DNA from: an uncultured bacterium
GTDB lineage: Bacteria > Verrucomicrobiota > Lentisphaeria > Victivallales > UBA1829
Assembly: GCA_900549415.1 (NCBI GenBank)
Contig: URNX01000025.1
Span: 1 to 49,986, forward strand
Direction: 5' to 3'
Length of the DNA: 49,986 nt
Part shown: in pieces, positions 16,504 through 24,969 of the stretch
Position numbering within the stretch: position 1 is the stretch's first letter
How the letters are laid out: every line of letters begins with the position of its first letter
The notes under the pieces: generated by a model
Told to the model about the DNA's origin: nothing
What the model saw: only the letters and a program-made list of their open reading frames with translations
Database searches by the model: none
Program-made: the position numbers and the translations under genes

Positions 16504-17577
16504 TCAGCACGCTCCTTTCAGAATCGCGACGGCTTTTTCACAGATTTCACGAACCGACGGGATGTTGCCGCCCATGCGGTAGGCGAGGTGGACAGGGCGG
16601 CGGCATTCAATCGAAAGTTTAACGTCTTCAATCATCTGGCCGGGACTCAGTTCCACGCAGAGGAAGTTTTTCACGGTCCCCGCATTCACAAGTCTGTTCA
16701 GCGCGCGTTCGGGGAAGGGGAAGACCATCTTCGGACGGAGAAGTCCGACTTTGTATCCCTCGTTCCGCAGTTCGTGAACAGCGGTGCGGGCGATTCGGGC
16801 GGAGATTCCGTAGGCGACGAAGACGAGTTCGGCGTCATCGGTCATATATTCTTCCGCGCTCTGTTCGTTTTCCTGAATCCGGCGGAACTTCTCCTGAAGA
16901 AGATTGTTCCGGCGTTCCAGTTCGTCGTTTTCCAGATAAATCGTGGTGAGGTAATTCGCCTCGCCCTTGTCGTTGTACTTGTTGACCGCCCATTCCGGAT
17001 CGAACACATAGTCGGTCGGTTCGGGAAGGGTGACCGATTCCATCATCTGACCGATCACGCCGTCGGCGAGAATGTAGGCGGGAGTACGGTATTTTTCGCA
17101 CATGGCGAAAGCTTTGTAGCCGCAGTCGCACATTTCCTGGGCGGAATCGGGCGTGAAGACAAGACAGCGGTATGCACCGTGTCCTCCGCCCTTGACAACC
17201 TGGAAGTAGTCGCTCTGTTCAGGGCTGATGTTGCCGAGACCGGGACCGCCGCGCATGACGTCGACGATGACCGCGGGCAGTTCAAACGCCGCGAGGTAGC
17301 TGACAGCTTCCTGTTTCAGGCTGATTCCGAGTCCGGAACTTCCGGTCATGACGCGTTTGCCGGCGGCGCTTGCGCCGATTACCATATTGATTGCGCTGAT
17401 TTCCGATTCCGCTTGAAGAAAGGTGCGGTGAAGCATCGGGAAAAGTTTTGCGGAGGAATGGGCGACTTCACTCGCGGGGGTGATCGGATAGCCGTAGAAT
17501 GCATCGCATCCGGCAAGCAAAGCCCCGTAGACGACGGCTTCGTTTCCTTTGAGCAGCAGACGGTTCAGATATGCCAT
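16504..17577 (-). CDS. 2-oxoacid:ferredoxin oxidoreductase alpha subunit (KorA/VorB-like)
   Basis: The 357-residue alpha subunit carries the pyrimidine-binding half of the TPP site and the dimer-forming domain. The signature GYPITPASEV is at about 29-38, and QAESEISAINMVIGASAAGKRVMTGSSG follows as the characteristic Glu-containing stretch. Later segments (VDVMRGGPGLGN, HGAYR) and the C-terminal domain (VAYGISARIARTAV, LLRPKMVFPFP) are as in the VorB/KorA family. It lies 9 bp downstream of the ferredoxin gene and 1 bp upstream of the fused beta-gamma gene, giving a three-gene delta-alpha-beta/gamma set. Cytoplasmic. Confidence 0.9.
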   Translation of the reverse strand: MAYLNRLLLKGNEAVVYGALLAGCDAFYGYPITPASEVAHSSAKLFPMLHRTFLQAESEISAINMVIGASAAGKRVMTGSSGLGISLKQEAVSYLAAFELPAVIVDVMRGGPGLGNISPEQSDYFQVVKGGGHGAYRCLVFTPDSAQEMCDCGYKAFAMCEKYRTPAYILADGVIGQMMESVTLPEPTDYVFDPEWAVNKYNDKGEANYLTTIYLENDELERRNNLLQEKFRRIQENEQSAEEYMTDDAELVFVAYGISARIARTAVHELRNEGYKVGLLRPKMVFPFPERALNRLVNAGTVKNFLCVELSPGQMIEDVKLSIECRRPVHLAYRMGGNIPSVREICEKAVAILKGAC

Positions 17578-17586
17578 GTCGTCACC

Positions 17587-17814
17587 TCAATTTCCGTTTT
17601 CCGTAATTTCAAAGACTGTGATTGCGCCCGGTTCGGGACACTGATAGAAGCAGGCTCCGCAGCCGATGCACTCATCTTTGACCGGCTGAACAAATGTGTA
17701 GCCCATTTCGTTCAGATGTTTTCCCATGGCAAGAACGGCACGCGGACACGCCAGAATACAGCGTCCGCATCCCTTGCACTCTTCGGGTTCCACTTTGACT
17801 TTATAACGCTTCAT
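17587..17814 (-). CDS. 2x[4Fe-4S] ferredoxin subunit of the oxidoreductase (KorD/VorD-like)
   Basis: A 75-residue ferredoxin with two C-x2-C-x2-C-x3-C-P motifs (CKGCGRCILACP and CIGCGACFYQCP), each expected to bind a [4Fe-4S] cluster. As the delta subunit it would pass electrons from the TPP centre to free ferredoxin. It lies immediately before the alpha subunit gene in the same direction. The short N-terminus (MKRYKVKVEPEE) is normal for these subunits. Confidence 0.9.
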   Translation of the reverse strand: MKRYKVKVEPEECKGCGRCILACPRAVLAMGKHLNEMGYTFVQPVKDECIGCGACFYQCPEPGAITVFEITENGN

Positions 17815-17852
17815 TCAAAACCTCCCTGAATGCGTTTCCGCTCTGTTCGCGG

Positions 17853-18437
17853 TTATCGGATGGTCAGAATATCCTCCGCACAGTATTTCGGAACGTGGAT
17901 AACATCGTTGCCATCCAAATAATATTTTGTGGAGTCTCCGGCATGAATCCGCTGAAGCTCAGGAGTTTCCGCAGGATAGCCGAGACCTATAAGATAGACA
18001 ACGGTTTGATGATTTAGTTCGAGAATTGCGCTGACATTTTTGCGGCTGAATGCACCGAGCCAGCACGCTCCGAATCCGAGTTCGACTGTCCGCAGGAGAA
18101 TCGTCTGAATCGCCGCTCCGGCATCCGCCACGATGTTCTGCGTCGGCGGAGTTTCCGGTTCTCCGGGTGCGCAGACAGCAAGAAACGCGGTCGGCGCAGT
18201 TTTCCCGAACACAGGGTCGCGGTGCGGACGGACGTTTCCGCCCCATGCCGTCTCTTCAAACACGGCTTTCAGCAGATTTTTCTCACGGACAAGGACATAG
18301 CGGAGCGGCAGGTCATTCCGTGCGGAGGGCGCGAGCGTTGCGGCTTCGACAAGCTGTTTGAGTGATTCCAGCGGGATCTCATCCTGTCTGAAGCGGCGGA
18401 TACTCCGGCGTTTTGCAAGAAGTTCCGTAAATTCCAT
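17853..18437 (-). CDS. Nitroreductase-family FMN oxidoreductase
   Basis: A 194-residue protein of the nitroreductase superfamily, which uses FMN and NAD(P)H to reduce nitro compounds, quinones or flavins. The N-terminal RRSIRRF followed by LKQLVEAATLAPSARNDLPLRYVLV is the usual FMN-phosphate binding start, and the C-terminal half has GFGACWLGAFSRKNVSAIL and YLIGLGYPAETP. It sits between DUF177 (13 bp upstream) and the ferredoxin gene (38 bp downstream) in one minus-strand run. Electron supply from the neighbouring ferredoxin system is possible but is only inferred from position. Confidence 0.85.
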   Translation of the reverse strand: MEFTELLAKRRSIRRFRQDEIPLESLKQLVEAATLAPSARNDLPLRYVLVREKNLLKAVFEETAWGGNVRPHRDPVFGKTAPTAFLAVCAPGEPETPPTQNIVADAGAAIQTILLRTVELGFGACWLGAFSRKNVSAILELNHQTVVYLIGLGYPAETPELQRIHAGDSTKYYLDGNDVIHVPKYCAEDILTIR

Positions 18438-18449
18438 GACAAATTCCTT

Positions 18450-18923
18450 TCAGAATTTAAGATCGTCGAGCGCACCCCAGGGGGAGTCCTCCGGCGGAAG
18501 CTCTTCTTCCTCCGCGCAATTGCACGGATTGGTGTTGAGATCGGCGCCGCAGTGCGGGCAGAGCCCTTTGCAGTCCTCCTTGCAGTGGAAGGCGACGGGG
18601 AGCATGAGCAGCAGATCTTCGCGGATTTCATCGGAGATATCCACGATCTGTCCTTCCACGCCTTCATAGAGGTGGCAGACATCGGGGACTTCAAGATTGA
18701 CTTTCAGCGGTTTGAGGCAGCGGGCACACTCGGCGTCGAGTTTGGCGCGGACCTTGCCCGTAACCAGCAGGTCGGTTCCCGCCATGGTTGCGGAGAGTTC
18801 ATACGCGACCGGACCGTTCTGGCGCGGCAGCTGTTTCGGGTCGAGACCGAGGAATTCCTCCTTCTCTTCCCCCCGGACGATCAATGGAAGATCGCCGATA
18901 TGGGTTGTATTGATGCGGATCAT
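18450..18923 (-). CDS. DUF177 (YceD-like) protein
   Basis: A 157-residue member of the YceD/DUF177 family, linked in other bacteria to 23S rRNA accumulation. It has the central CARCLKPL motif and a C-terminal Cys-rich tail (CKEDCKGLCPHCGADL, then CNC) that probably binds zinc. I start it at the ATG at 18923, which overlaps the coaD stop by 4 bp (ATGA); longer in-frame N-termini would lie inside coaD and are not family-like. In most bacteria this gene directly precedes rpmF (ribosomal protein L32), but here the next gene is a nitroreductase and no rpmF is present. Confidence 0.85.
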   Translation of the reverse strand: MIRINTTHIGDLPLIVRGEEKEEFLGLDPKQLPRQNGPVAYELSATMAGTDLLVTGKVRAKLDAECARCLKPLKVNLEVPDVCHLYEGVEGQIVDISDEIREDLLLMLPVAFHCKEDCKGLCPHCGADLNTNPCNCAEEEELPPEDSPWGALDDLKF

Positions 18924-19405
18924 TTGTTCTGTCCGAATTTCTTTCTCATTGCTTCGGCAACGACGGGGGGGACGAATGAGGAAACGTCGCCTCCGCATTT
19001 TGTGATTTCCTTGATCAGCCGCGAGCTGACGAAGGAGTATTCCGGACTCGGCATCATGAACAGCGTCTCGCATTTTTCATTGAGTCCGCGGTTCATCAGA
19101 GCCATCTGGAATTCATATTCGAAGTCGGAAACGGCACGGAGGCCGCGGATGACGGCGCTTGCGTTGAACCGTTCCAGCGAATGCGCAAGCAGTCCGCCGA
19201 AATGAACGACTTCGATGTTGGGAATATCGCTGCACGCGGCGCGGATCAGCTCCATCCGCTCTTCCGTGGTGAAGAGCGGACTCTTTTCCGCATTGACGGC
19301 AACGGCGATCACCACACGGTCGAAAATCCGTGCGGCGCGGCGCGTCACGTCGATGTGTCCGTTCGTGACAGGATCGAAACTTCCGGGATATAAAACGGTT
19401 CTCAC
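18920..19405 (-). CDS. coaD: Phosphopantetheine adenylyltransferase
   Basis: CoaD makes dephospho-CoA from 4'-phosphopantetheine and ATP, the next-to-last step of CoA synthesis. The 161-residue protein begins with LYPGSFDPVTNGHIDV, which includes the T/H-x-G-H nucleotidyltransferase motif, and ends with the conserved YSFVSSRLIKEI and PPVV segments. Length is typical. It starts 10 bp downstream of the ABM-family gene and overlaps DUF177 by 4 bp. Confidence 0.95.
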   Translation of the reverse strand: MRTVLYPGSFDPVTNGHIDVTRRAARIFDRVVIAVAVNAEKSPLFTTEERMELIRAACSDIPNIEVVHFGGLLAHSLERFNASAVIRGLRAVSDFEYEFQMALMNRGLNEKCETLFMMPSPEYSFVSSRLIKEITKCGGDVSSFVPPVVAEAMRKKFGQNK

Positions 19406-19415
19406 TGTGAGTTCC

Positions 19416-19724
19416 TTATGCGGGTGTTACCACATTCATCGTGGAGGATTTGCGCATCCCGTTCACATTTTTGCGGAATTCCGCCATATGCGCGGACTGC
19501 AGGTGTTTCATCAGGTGATCCATGCTTTCCCAGCCTTCGATGAAGGTTACGGAATTGGCGCGAACCTCTTTCTGCGCGGAGAGACCGGAGGGAAAATCCA
19601 CGGTCGGGGTATACATGATGCAGCCCTCTTCGGCAAGCACTTTCGGAACATTCGCTTTTACAATTTCGAGAAATTTTTCCTTGCAGCCTTCGTTGAGTTC
19701 CGAAGTGGCGAGTACGTAGATCAT
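19416..19724 (-). CDS. Antibiotic biosynthesis monooxygenase (ABM/YgiN-like) domain protein
   Basis: A 102-residue single-domain protein of the dimeric alpha/beta barrel ABM family. It reads MIYVLATSELNEGCKEKFLEI, then CIMYTPTVDF, and FIEGWESMDHLMKHLQSAHMAEF, which is the characteristic E-x-W-x(5)-H-x4-H/S-x-H-x3-F block. E. coli YgiN reduces and oxidises quinones, but most relatives have no known substrate. AAGGAG sits before the ATG. It follows a good promoter (19765-19792) and leads the coaD operon. Confidence 0.8.
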   Translation of the reverse strand: MIYVLATSELNEGCKEKFLEIVKANVPKVLAEEGCIMYTPTVDFPSGLSAQKEVRANSVTFIEGWESMDHLMKHLQSAHMAEFRKNVNGMRKSSTMNVVTPA

Positions 19725-19764
19725 GGCAAGACTCCTTCTGGTTAGATGATATTGTCATCCCGTT

Positions 19765-19792
19765 AATATACTTGCGTTTTGCAAAATATCAA
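19765..19792 (-). promoter_or_regulatory. Promoter of the ABM-coaD-kor operon
   Basis: On the minus strand TTGATA (19792-19787), a 16-bp spacer and TATATT (19770-19765) lie at the very end of the upstream NimA-like gene. The expected start is about 30 bp before the ABM start codon. It may drive the run down to korBC. Confidence 0.45.
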
Positions 19793-20274
19793 CAGGGCGG
19801 ATTCGACTTTCCTGTCGGGTTCCGCAGAATGAGCTTCCAGACGCCGACGGCCTGAATCATCGCATCCGGAAGAGCGTCCATCGGAGTCGGGAAAAACTTC
19901 GCGACCATCGCGGCGAGCCGTTTCCGTTTTTCCGCAAGATCCGTGATTTCCTCCATGACGCCCGAACTGGCAACGGAAACGTAGTAAGTCGTCTGGTTGC
20001 GGCGCCCATTCGGCATGACAACATCCTTTTCCCCGTCATCCCGCTCGGCAAAAAAATAGACTGCGGGATTCCGTTTCCAGATTTCCGGACGGCGCCCCTC
20101 TTTTGCTCCGTGGAAGTAAAGAGTGACGATCCCGTCTTCGATTTCCGCATCGTAGTTCATGGTGACTCCGTAGGGCTGGTCGCCGTCGATCATCGCAAGA
20201 TGTCCGATGGGAAGCTCCCGGATGATTTGAGCTATTTTACTGAAATCTTTGATTTCCCTGTCTTTGCGTCTCAT
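19789..20274 (-). CDS. Pyridoxamine 5'-phosphate oxidase-family (NimA-like) flavoprotein
   Basis: A 161-residue split-barrel FMN-binding protein. It opens with MRRKDREI, then ELPIGHLAMIDGDQPYGVTMNYD, a pattern of the NimA-like branch, and continues with LYFHGAKEGRRPEIWKRNPAVYFFA. Proteins of this branch are usually flavin- or heme-binding reductases of unknown substrate; some Nim proteins reduce 5-nitroimidazoles, but that activity cannot be read from sequence. It stands between the mcsAB operon and the coaD operon, in the same direction as both. Confidence 0.8.
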   Translation of the reverse strand: MRRKDREIKDFSKIAQIIRELPIGHLAMIDGDQPYGVTMNYDAEIEDGIVTLYFHGAKEGRRPEIWKRNPAVYFFAERDDGEKDVVMPNGRRNQTTYYVSVASSGVMEEITDLAEKRKRLAAMVAKFFPTPMDALPDAMIQAVGVWKLILRNPTGKSNPPC

Positions 20275-20289
20275 AATGGATCTCCTTAA

Positions 20290-21201
20290 TCATGGATTTG
20301 CACGGATCAGCAGGATTTTTTCTTTCGATTCTGCGGCATCCTGTTCAAAAAACAGTTTTTTCCCGGCATGAGGCGAGCGCAGATGTGCAACCATAAGCCA
20401 CTCACGGGAAACTAGCAGATAGCCTTCATAGAAAAATTCTTCGGTCACTCCGCCCGTTTCGCGGTTCTCCTGAATTGTCAGACGGATCACCGGCGCTGCG
20501 AGCGGGCGGACAGTGATTGTGATGCTGTCTTTCTGCAGCTTCCCGCGCAGACGGTTCACTTCAACCTGATAATTCCGGGCGGCAGGGAATGCGGCAAGCG
20601 CTTCCAGCGCGGCGACGGAAGGAAGCGGGTCTTCCAGCGCAGAAGCGGGAAGTTTCCGTTCCGCCAAAAACGTCTTCAGCTTTTCCGTTTCCGCTTCGAT
20701 CAGACGGCATTCCAGAATTTTGAAATCACCCGTTGCCCCGTAGAATGGAAACAGCGTGTCCGCCCGGAGCAGGGGAACGACCGCTCCCGCGCCCGGCATG
20801 GCGAAAAGCCCGCAGGAAACCGGCTTCGGCACGCGGAGATTGCGTTTGGCGGAAAGCGCAACCGCGCTGTCCGTATCCTTCCCCGGTTTCCGGAAGAAGA
20901 CGGAAAAATCCATTCCGACCCGTTGCCGCGGAATAAGCACGGACGGCATGGCGCTCATGGAAAAACCGCAATGAGTTTCTCCCGCGCGGTCATAAAGCTT
21001 CAGTTCCGCGCGGGTTCCAGAAAGGATGTTCATGAAAACGGTCAGCGCGCAACGTGTGTCCGAATGACGGATTGCCGTTTCCGGGTTCTTTTCCGCCGAC
21101 TCCGGAACTTGCATCAGATCCATCCGGAATGCGGCGTAACCGTTGGCCGGAAGTTCCGCGCAGCAGAGACAGAGCAGAAGCAGAAGGAACGTCCGCATCA
21201 C
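20290..21201 (-). CDS. Exported protein of unknown function
   Basis: A 303-residue protein with a clear signal peptide (MMRTFLLLLLCLCCAELPANGYA, cleavage probably after about residue 23). I do not recognise the mature part: it is mostly beta, with an LYDRAGETHCGFSMSA stretch, a central TFPFYGAT-like segment and a C-terminal half with ITVRPLAAPVIRLTIQENRE that reads like an exported sandwich domain. It overlaps the lipoprotein-like gene upstream by 4 bp, so both are made together with the 5'-nucleotidase and kinase. It is the last gene of the mcsA operon. Confidence 0.65.
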   Translation of the reverse strand: MMRTFLLLLLCLCCAELPANGYAAFRMDLMQVPESAEKNPETAIRHSDTRCALTVFMNILSGTRAELKLYDRAGETHCGFSMSAMPSVLIPRQRVGMDFSVFFRKPGKDTDSAVALSAKRNLRVPKPVSCGLFAMPGAGAVVPLLRADTLFPFYGATGDFKILECRLIEAETEKLKTFLAERKLPASALEDPLPSVAALEALAAFPAARNYQVEVNRLRGKLQKDSITITVRPLAAPVIRLTIQENRETGGVTEEFFYEGYLLVSREWLMVAHLRSPHAGKKLFFEQDAAESKEKILLIRANP

Positions 21202-21614
21202 TTTCCCATTCCGTAATCTTTCGGCATTCCCGCGTTTGCGTTGCGCTTTCCGGTGACAATCGAAATGCGCCAGTTCGAGGGATTGCGGGTGGTCTGGAGC
21301 GGTCCCTCCGTGAATGCGATCAGACGGCGTTCACGCGGCAGTTCCCAGTACATGTGCATGCGCCCCTCTTTCGGCGCCGTATAGAAAATCCGGATTTCCG
21401 GGTCGGTCGACTGAATGGTCTTCCGCTCCTCCTGCGAGAGCTTCAGCCGTTTCGAGCTCAGGACAAAGCCGCGGACATAGTCGAAAAGCGCGAATTTTTC
21501 TTTCTCGGCCAGCATGTCTTCCGGCTTCGGATCAAACGAGAGACGGCTGTGCGAGCATCCCTCAAACAGAACGAGTGCGGACACGGCGGCCAGCGGAATC
21601 AAAAAGCGTTTCAT
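21198..21614 (-). CDS. Small lipoprotein-like exported protein
   Basis: The 138-residue protein starts MKRFLIPLAAVSALVLFEGCSHSRLSF: a charged N-terminus, a hydrophobic core and a Cys at 20. The residues before the Cys (LFEG) are an imperfect lipobox, so lipidation is likely but not certain. The body has no family I recognise (HMYWELPRERRLIAFTEGPLQ, a Gly/Asn-rich end). The ATG at 21614 has GAGGAGG 8 nt upstream and overlaps the nucleotidase stop by 4 bp; longer in-frame starts lie inside the nucleotidase gene and are rejected. Confidence 0.65.
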   Translation of the reverse strand: MKRFLIPLAAVSALVLFEGCSHSRLSFDPKPEDMLAEKEKFALFDYVRGFVLSSKRLKLSQEERKTIQSTDPEIRIFYTAPKEGRMHMYWELPRERRLIAFTEGPLQTTRNPSNWRISIVTGKRNANAGMPKDYGMGK

Positions 21615-23053
21615 TGAAAGTTCCTCCTCAGATAGTTTTCCAGAAGCATGCGGACCTTGAGTCCGGTATCCCGTCCGTTCACTTCGGGACGGGATGAAAT
21701 CTTTTTCAGAACGGGGAAGCGCATTCCGCCGCTTGACGCGATGAATGAATTGAACGCAACCGGAAGCCGCTCCGACTCGTTGCTCCAGATTCGTCCGTCC
21801 GCAAGAACCAGTTCGCCTTTGGCGTTCAAAGAAACTCCGAAAGAATATTGCGGCATGGCGTTCTTTTTCTTCGATTTCCGCGCAATCAGCTGCTCTTCCA
21901 GGACGGCCTTGCATTCCGAGGGGGAGAGATCCATCAGAACCACGGTGTTCTCAAACGGGCAGAGATCGAAAACATCCTTGCGCGAATAGCGTCCGGCGTG
22001 TTTGTCGCCCCACGAAAGAACTCCGTGAAAGACGATTTTCGCTTTTGTCTCTTCCGCGATAGCCTTGCTGAACATCTGAGCGAGGCTCCACGGCTGTTTC
22101 CAGGTCAGTGCGGGAGCGTTTTCGCAGACGGTTGAATGGAGATTCTTCCGCAGTTCCGCAAGTTCGCGGCGGAGGTTTTTCGGCGTTTCGGCCTCCGGCG
22201 CATCCGGCTTGAGCGCAATGTAATTGGTTTTCAGCGAAAGACATTTTTTCTTTGTCTTGTCGTAAACGATCTCGGCTTTCGCGTAGCCCTGTGTGTGTTT
22301 GCCGCCCTGCATGAACCAGCTTTTCGCCATGGGGAGGCCGGCGACAGGTTCATGAGTATGCCCACCGAGAATGAGGTCGATTTGCGGATAACGCTTGGCA
22401 AGGTCGTGCATCTGAACCCATTTCGGGGAGAAGCGTTTCGACTGGAAGCGTCCCGCGTGAATCGCCAGCAGAATCAGCTCCGGCTCCGTGCGCATGACTT
22501 CCGGCATGATGCGGTCAAGGGCGTCAAAAGTCTCTTCGATCCTGATTCCGGTTTCTTCCGGACGCCAGTTCCAGTTTGCGATGTGTTCGGAGGTGACGCC
22601 GATGACGGCGACTTTGAGTCCGGCCCGTTCGAAGAGCTTCCATGCCGCGGCGGGTCTGTCGTTTTTGTAGACAAGGTTCCCGCAGAGAAAGGTTCCCTGA
22701 AAATCACGGCTCCTGGCGAGAAGAGTTTTCATTCCGAATTCAAAATCATGGTTTCCGGGAACCCAGACGTCGTATTTCGCAAGATTCATGAGCGCAAGAA
22801 CGGCTTTTCCGTTGTCGAGCTGAGTTTCGGCGGTTCCCTGAATCAGGTCGCCGCAGTCGATGAGCAAAGCGTTGGTGCGTCCGGCCTTCTCCGCTTCCTC
22901 CGAAACGGCGCGGACGAGTTTGAGAAGATTCGGTTTGTCCGGCGCAGAGAAAATATGACCGTGAATATCGGTGGTTCCGATTACGGTCAGAGTCTCCGCC
23001 GCGGAGAGGAGAAGTGTGCCGGCAAGCAGCAGTGCGGACAGCAGATGTTTCAT
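21611..23053 (-). CDS. Exported 5'-nucleotidase/UshA-like metallophosphatase
   Basis: The 480-residue protein has a signal peptide (MKHLLSALLLAGTLLLSAAE) and a calcineurin-like phosphoesterase domain with TTDIHGHIF, IDCGDLIQG, VPGNHDFEFG, AIHAGR and LILGGHTHEP, the dimetal ligands in the right order. The C-terminal part (about 310-480) is the nucleotidase substrate domain, with a SLAQMFSKAIAEETKAKIVF stretch and SFIASSGGMRFPVL. Such enzymes release phosphate and nucleosides from extracytoplasmic nucleotides or cyclic nucleotides. It overlaps both neighbours by 4 bp, linking it to the sensor kinase gene upstream. Confidence 0.88.
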   Translation of the reverse strand: MKHLLSALLLAGTLLLSAAETLTVIGTTDIHGHIFSAPDKPNLLKLVRAVSEEAEKAGRTNALLIDCGDLIQGTAETQLDNGKAVLALMNLAKYDVWVPGNHDFEFGMKTLLARSRDFQGTFLCGNLVYKNDRPAAAWKLFERAGLKVAVIGVTSEHIANWNWRPEETGIRIEETFDALDRIMPEVMRTEPELILLAIHAGRFQSKRFSPKWVQMHDLAKRYPQIDLILGGHTHEPVAGLPMAKSWFMQGGKHTQGYAKAEIVYDKTKKKCLSLKTNYIALKPDAPEAETPKNLRRELAELRKNLHSTVCENAPALTWKQPWSLAQMFSKAIAEETKAKIVFHGVLSWGDKHAGRYSRKDVFDLCPFENTVVLMDLSPSECKAVLEEQLIARKSKKKNAMPQYSFGVSLNAKGELVLADGRIWSNESERLPVAFNSFIASSGGMRFPVLKKISSRPEVNGRDTGLKVRMLLENYLRRNFQ

Positions 23054-24957
23054 TGGATATGTTCCTTTTCGTTTTGCAGAACGGGCAGAATAATGGTGAA
23101 TGCCGCGCCCGGGTTCAGACGTTCATATTGAATCCAGCCGCCGTGTTCGCGGGAGACTCCGTATGCCATGGAGAGCCCCATTCCGGTTCCCTTCCCGGTC
23201 GGCTTGGTGGTGAAGAACGGTTCAAAAATTTTCCCGACGATCGCTTCGTCCACGCCCGGCCCGCTGTCTTCGACGCGGATGCAGCAGAAGTCCCCTTTAA
23301 ACTTGACTTCCGGCGGAGGATTCGGCGTAACGCCCATGGCGTCGCAAAATCCCGCGCAGATGCGGAGGAGGCGGCTGTTTTCCGGCAGATTCTCCATGGC
23401 GTCGCGCGCATTGATCATCAGATTGAGAATCGCCTGCTGAAGCTGAGTGCGGTCGCCTTCGACTGTGATTCCGGCGCAGTCGATATTCAGCTTGTTGCGG
23501 ATTCCTGTCTGCGTGGTGGGCTGGAAGAGGTTGAACGCTCCGTCCACAATGCTTTTCAGCGGCAGAGCCTGAACCTGCCGTTTGCCTTTGCGCGCATATC
23601 CGAGAAGCTGGCTTGTGAGCTTGCCCGCCTGTTCCGCAATGGCATCGATTTTTTTGAGGTGCGGTTCGCTTTCCTCGGTCACTTCTCCCATGTAAATGAG
23701 GTCGAGATGACCGTGAATCGCATGAATGAGATTGTTGAAGTCGTGCGCGATTCCTCCCGCAAGCCGTCCGATTGCTTCGAGACGCTGACGGTGTTCGTTT
23801 TCACTGCGCAGAAGCTCGCGTTCCTTCTCCAGACGCTCCCGTTCGGTGATATCGCGTCCGATGAACACCAGGGCGGAGTTGCCGTCCACGGCGATGCGGC
23901 TCATGGAAAGCTCCACTTCGCGTCCGGAGCCGGGGAGGGAGAGGCGCATGACGCTTTCCGAGCCTTTCATCAGTTGCGAGAGGGTGTCGCCGCGCAGCAG
24001 AAACTCGTCGAGACTGCAGCCGATGAGGTCGAATATCGTTTTTGCCGAAAGCATTTCCTGCGCGGTCTTGTTGGCATCGACAATAATGCCGTCCGCATCG
24101 GTGACGAGGATCATGTCGGATGCGTTCTGGATGATGGTCCGGCAGCGCTGCTCCGATTCCCGCAGATTCTGTTCCAGGCGTTTCGCCTTGCCGTAGCTTC
24201 CAAAAAATGCGAGAACGATGTCAAGAGCTCTGCGCGAATCGCCGGGAATTTCCTTGTCGAAACGGGAAAGATAGATAGCCGCGAGGAAAGAAATCCAGAG
24301 CGCCAGCAGAACGCGCGGGATGTATTCCGCATTCAGAATGGCCATTTTCTGCGGATTGCCCCAGTAGAGCACTCCGACGAAAATAACACTGTCGACGAAC
24401 TGTCCGAGCAGCACCGCGCCGATGGCGCAGACGGCCAGACGGCATCCGTAGTTCTTCATCTTCTGGAAGATCATCGGAATGAGAAACAGGTCAAGAGTCA
24501 GCGATACCAGCGAGGCTCCCATGTTGCGGGTGGTGTTCCCCAGCAGGCGCGAAAGGTAATCCGCCAGATGCCCCTGCGACATGGTGAAGCCGCCCCATTC
24601 GGTCTGCATCCGCGTAATCCAGCTGAGATATGCGAAGATCCCGAAAGTCGCCATCGCCGCGATGATAAGCCGCTGCGCTGCAAGCGTGCCGTCAGCGATG
24701 TAGATCACCAGCAAAATGGCGATGACCGGGAGCAGCAGAATCGAGGTCGAAACGCTGAGTTCAAATCCGCCGTCGCTGATGATCATGCGGAGCCCCGCCG
24801 CTCCGGCGACGTTCATCATCACCACGAGCACGCCCAGGAACATGTAGAGCGGAGCGGATCCGATGATCCGGCGCAATCCGTGCAGAATCAGGAGTCCCAC
24901 AAAAACGAATGTGGATTCGAGCAGGGCAAGTCCGGCGGTGTAGAAGGCTTCAATCAT
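23050..24957 (-). CDS. Sensor histidine kinase with VUT/YhhQ-like membrane domain, PAS and HisKA/HATPase
   Basis: A 635-residue membrane kinase. Residues 1-235 contain about seven hydrophobic helices. LGQFVDSVIFVGVLYWG (184-200) resembles the signature of the VUT/YhhQ family, whose studied members import queuosine precursors, but this link is judged by eye. A PAS domain covers about 264-372 (ASDMILVTDADGIIVDANKTAQ, then FIGRDITERE), followed by a coiled linker. The phosphoacceptor motif is GGIAHDFNNL (H405), and the ATPase has LNLMINARDAM, EDSGPGVDEAI, FEPFFTTKPTGKGTGMGLS. All kinase motifs look intact. No response regulator gene is nearby, so the output is unknown. It starts 12 bp after mcsB. 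Confidence 0.88.
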   Translation of the reverse strand: MIEAFYTAGLALLESTFVFVGLLILHGLRRIIGSAPLYMFLGVLVVMMNVAGAAGLRMIISDGGFELSVSTSILLLPVIAILLVIYIADGTLAAQRLIIAAMATFGIFAYLSWITRMQTEWGGFTMSQGHLADYLSRLLGNTTRNMGASLVSLTLDLFLIPMIFQKMKNYGCRLAVCAIGAVLLGQFVDSVIFVGVLYWGNPQKMAILNAEYIPRVLLALWISFLAAIYLSRFDKEIPGDSRRALDIVLAFFGSYGKAKRLEQNLRESEQRCRTIIQNASDMILVTDADGIIVDANKTAQEMLSAKTIFDLIGCSLDEFLLRGDTLSQLMKGSESVMRLSLPGSGREVELSMSRIAVDGNSALVFIGRDITERERLEKERELLRSENEHRQRLEAIGRLAGGIAHDFNNLIHAIHGHLDLIYMGEVTEESEPHLKKIDAIAEQAGKLTSQLLGYARKGKRQVQALPLKSIVDGAFNLFQPTTQTGIRNKLNIDCAGITVEGDRTQLQQAILNLMINARDAMENLPENSRLLRICAGFCDAMGVTPNPPPEVKFKGDFCCIRVEDSGPGVDEAIVGKIFEPFFTTKPTGKGTGMGLSMAYGVSREHGGWIQYERLNPGAAFTIILPVLQNEKEHIQ

Positions 24958-24969
24958 CTGCGGTCAGCC

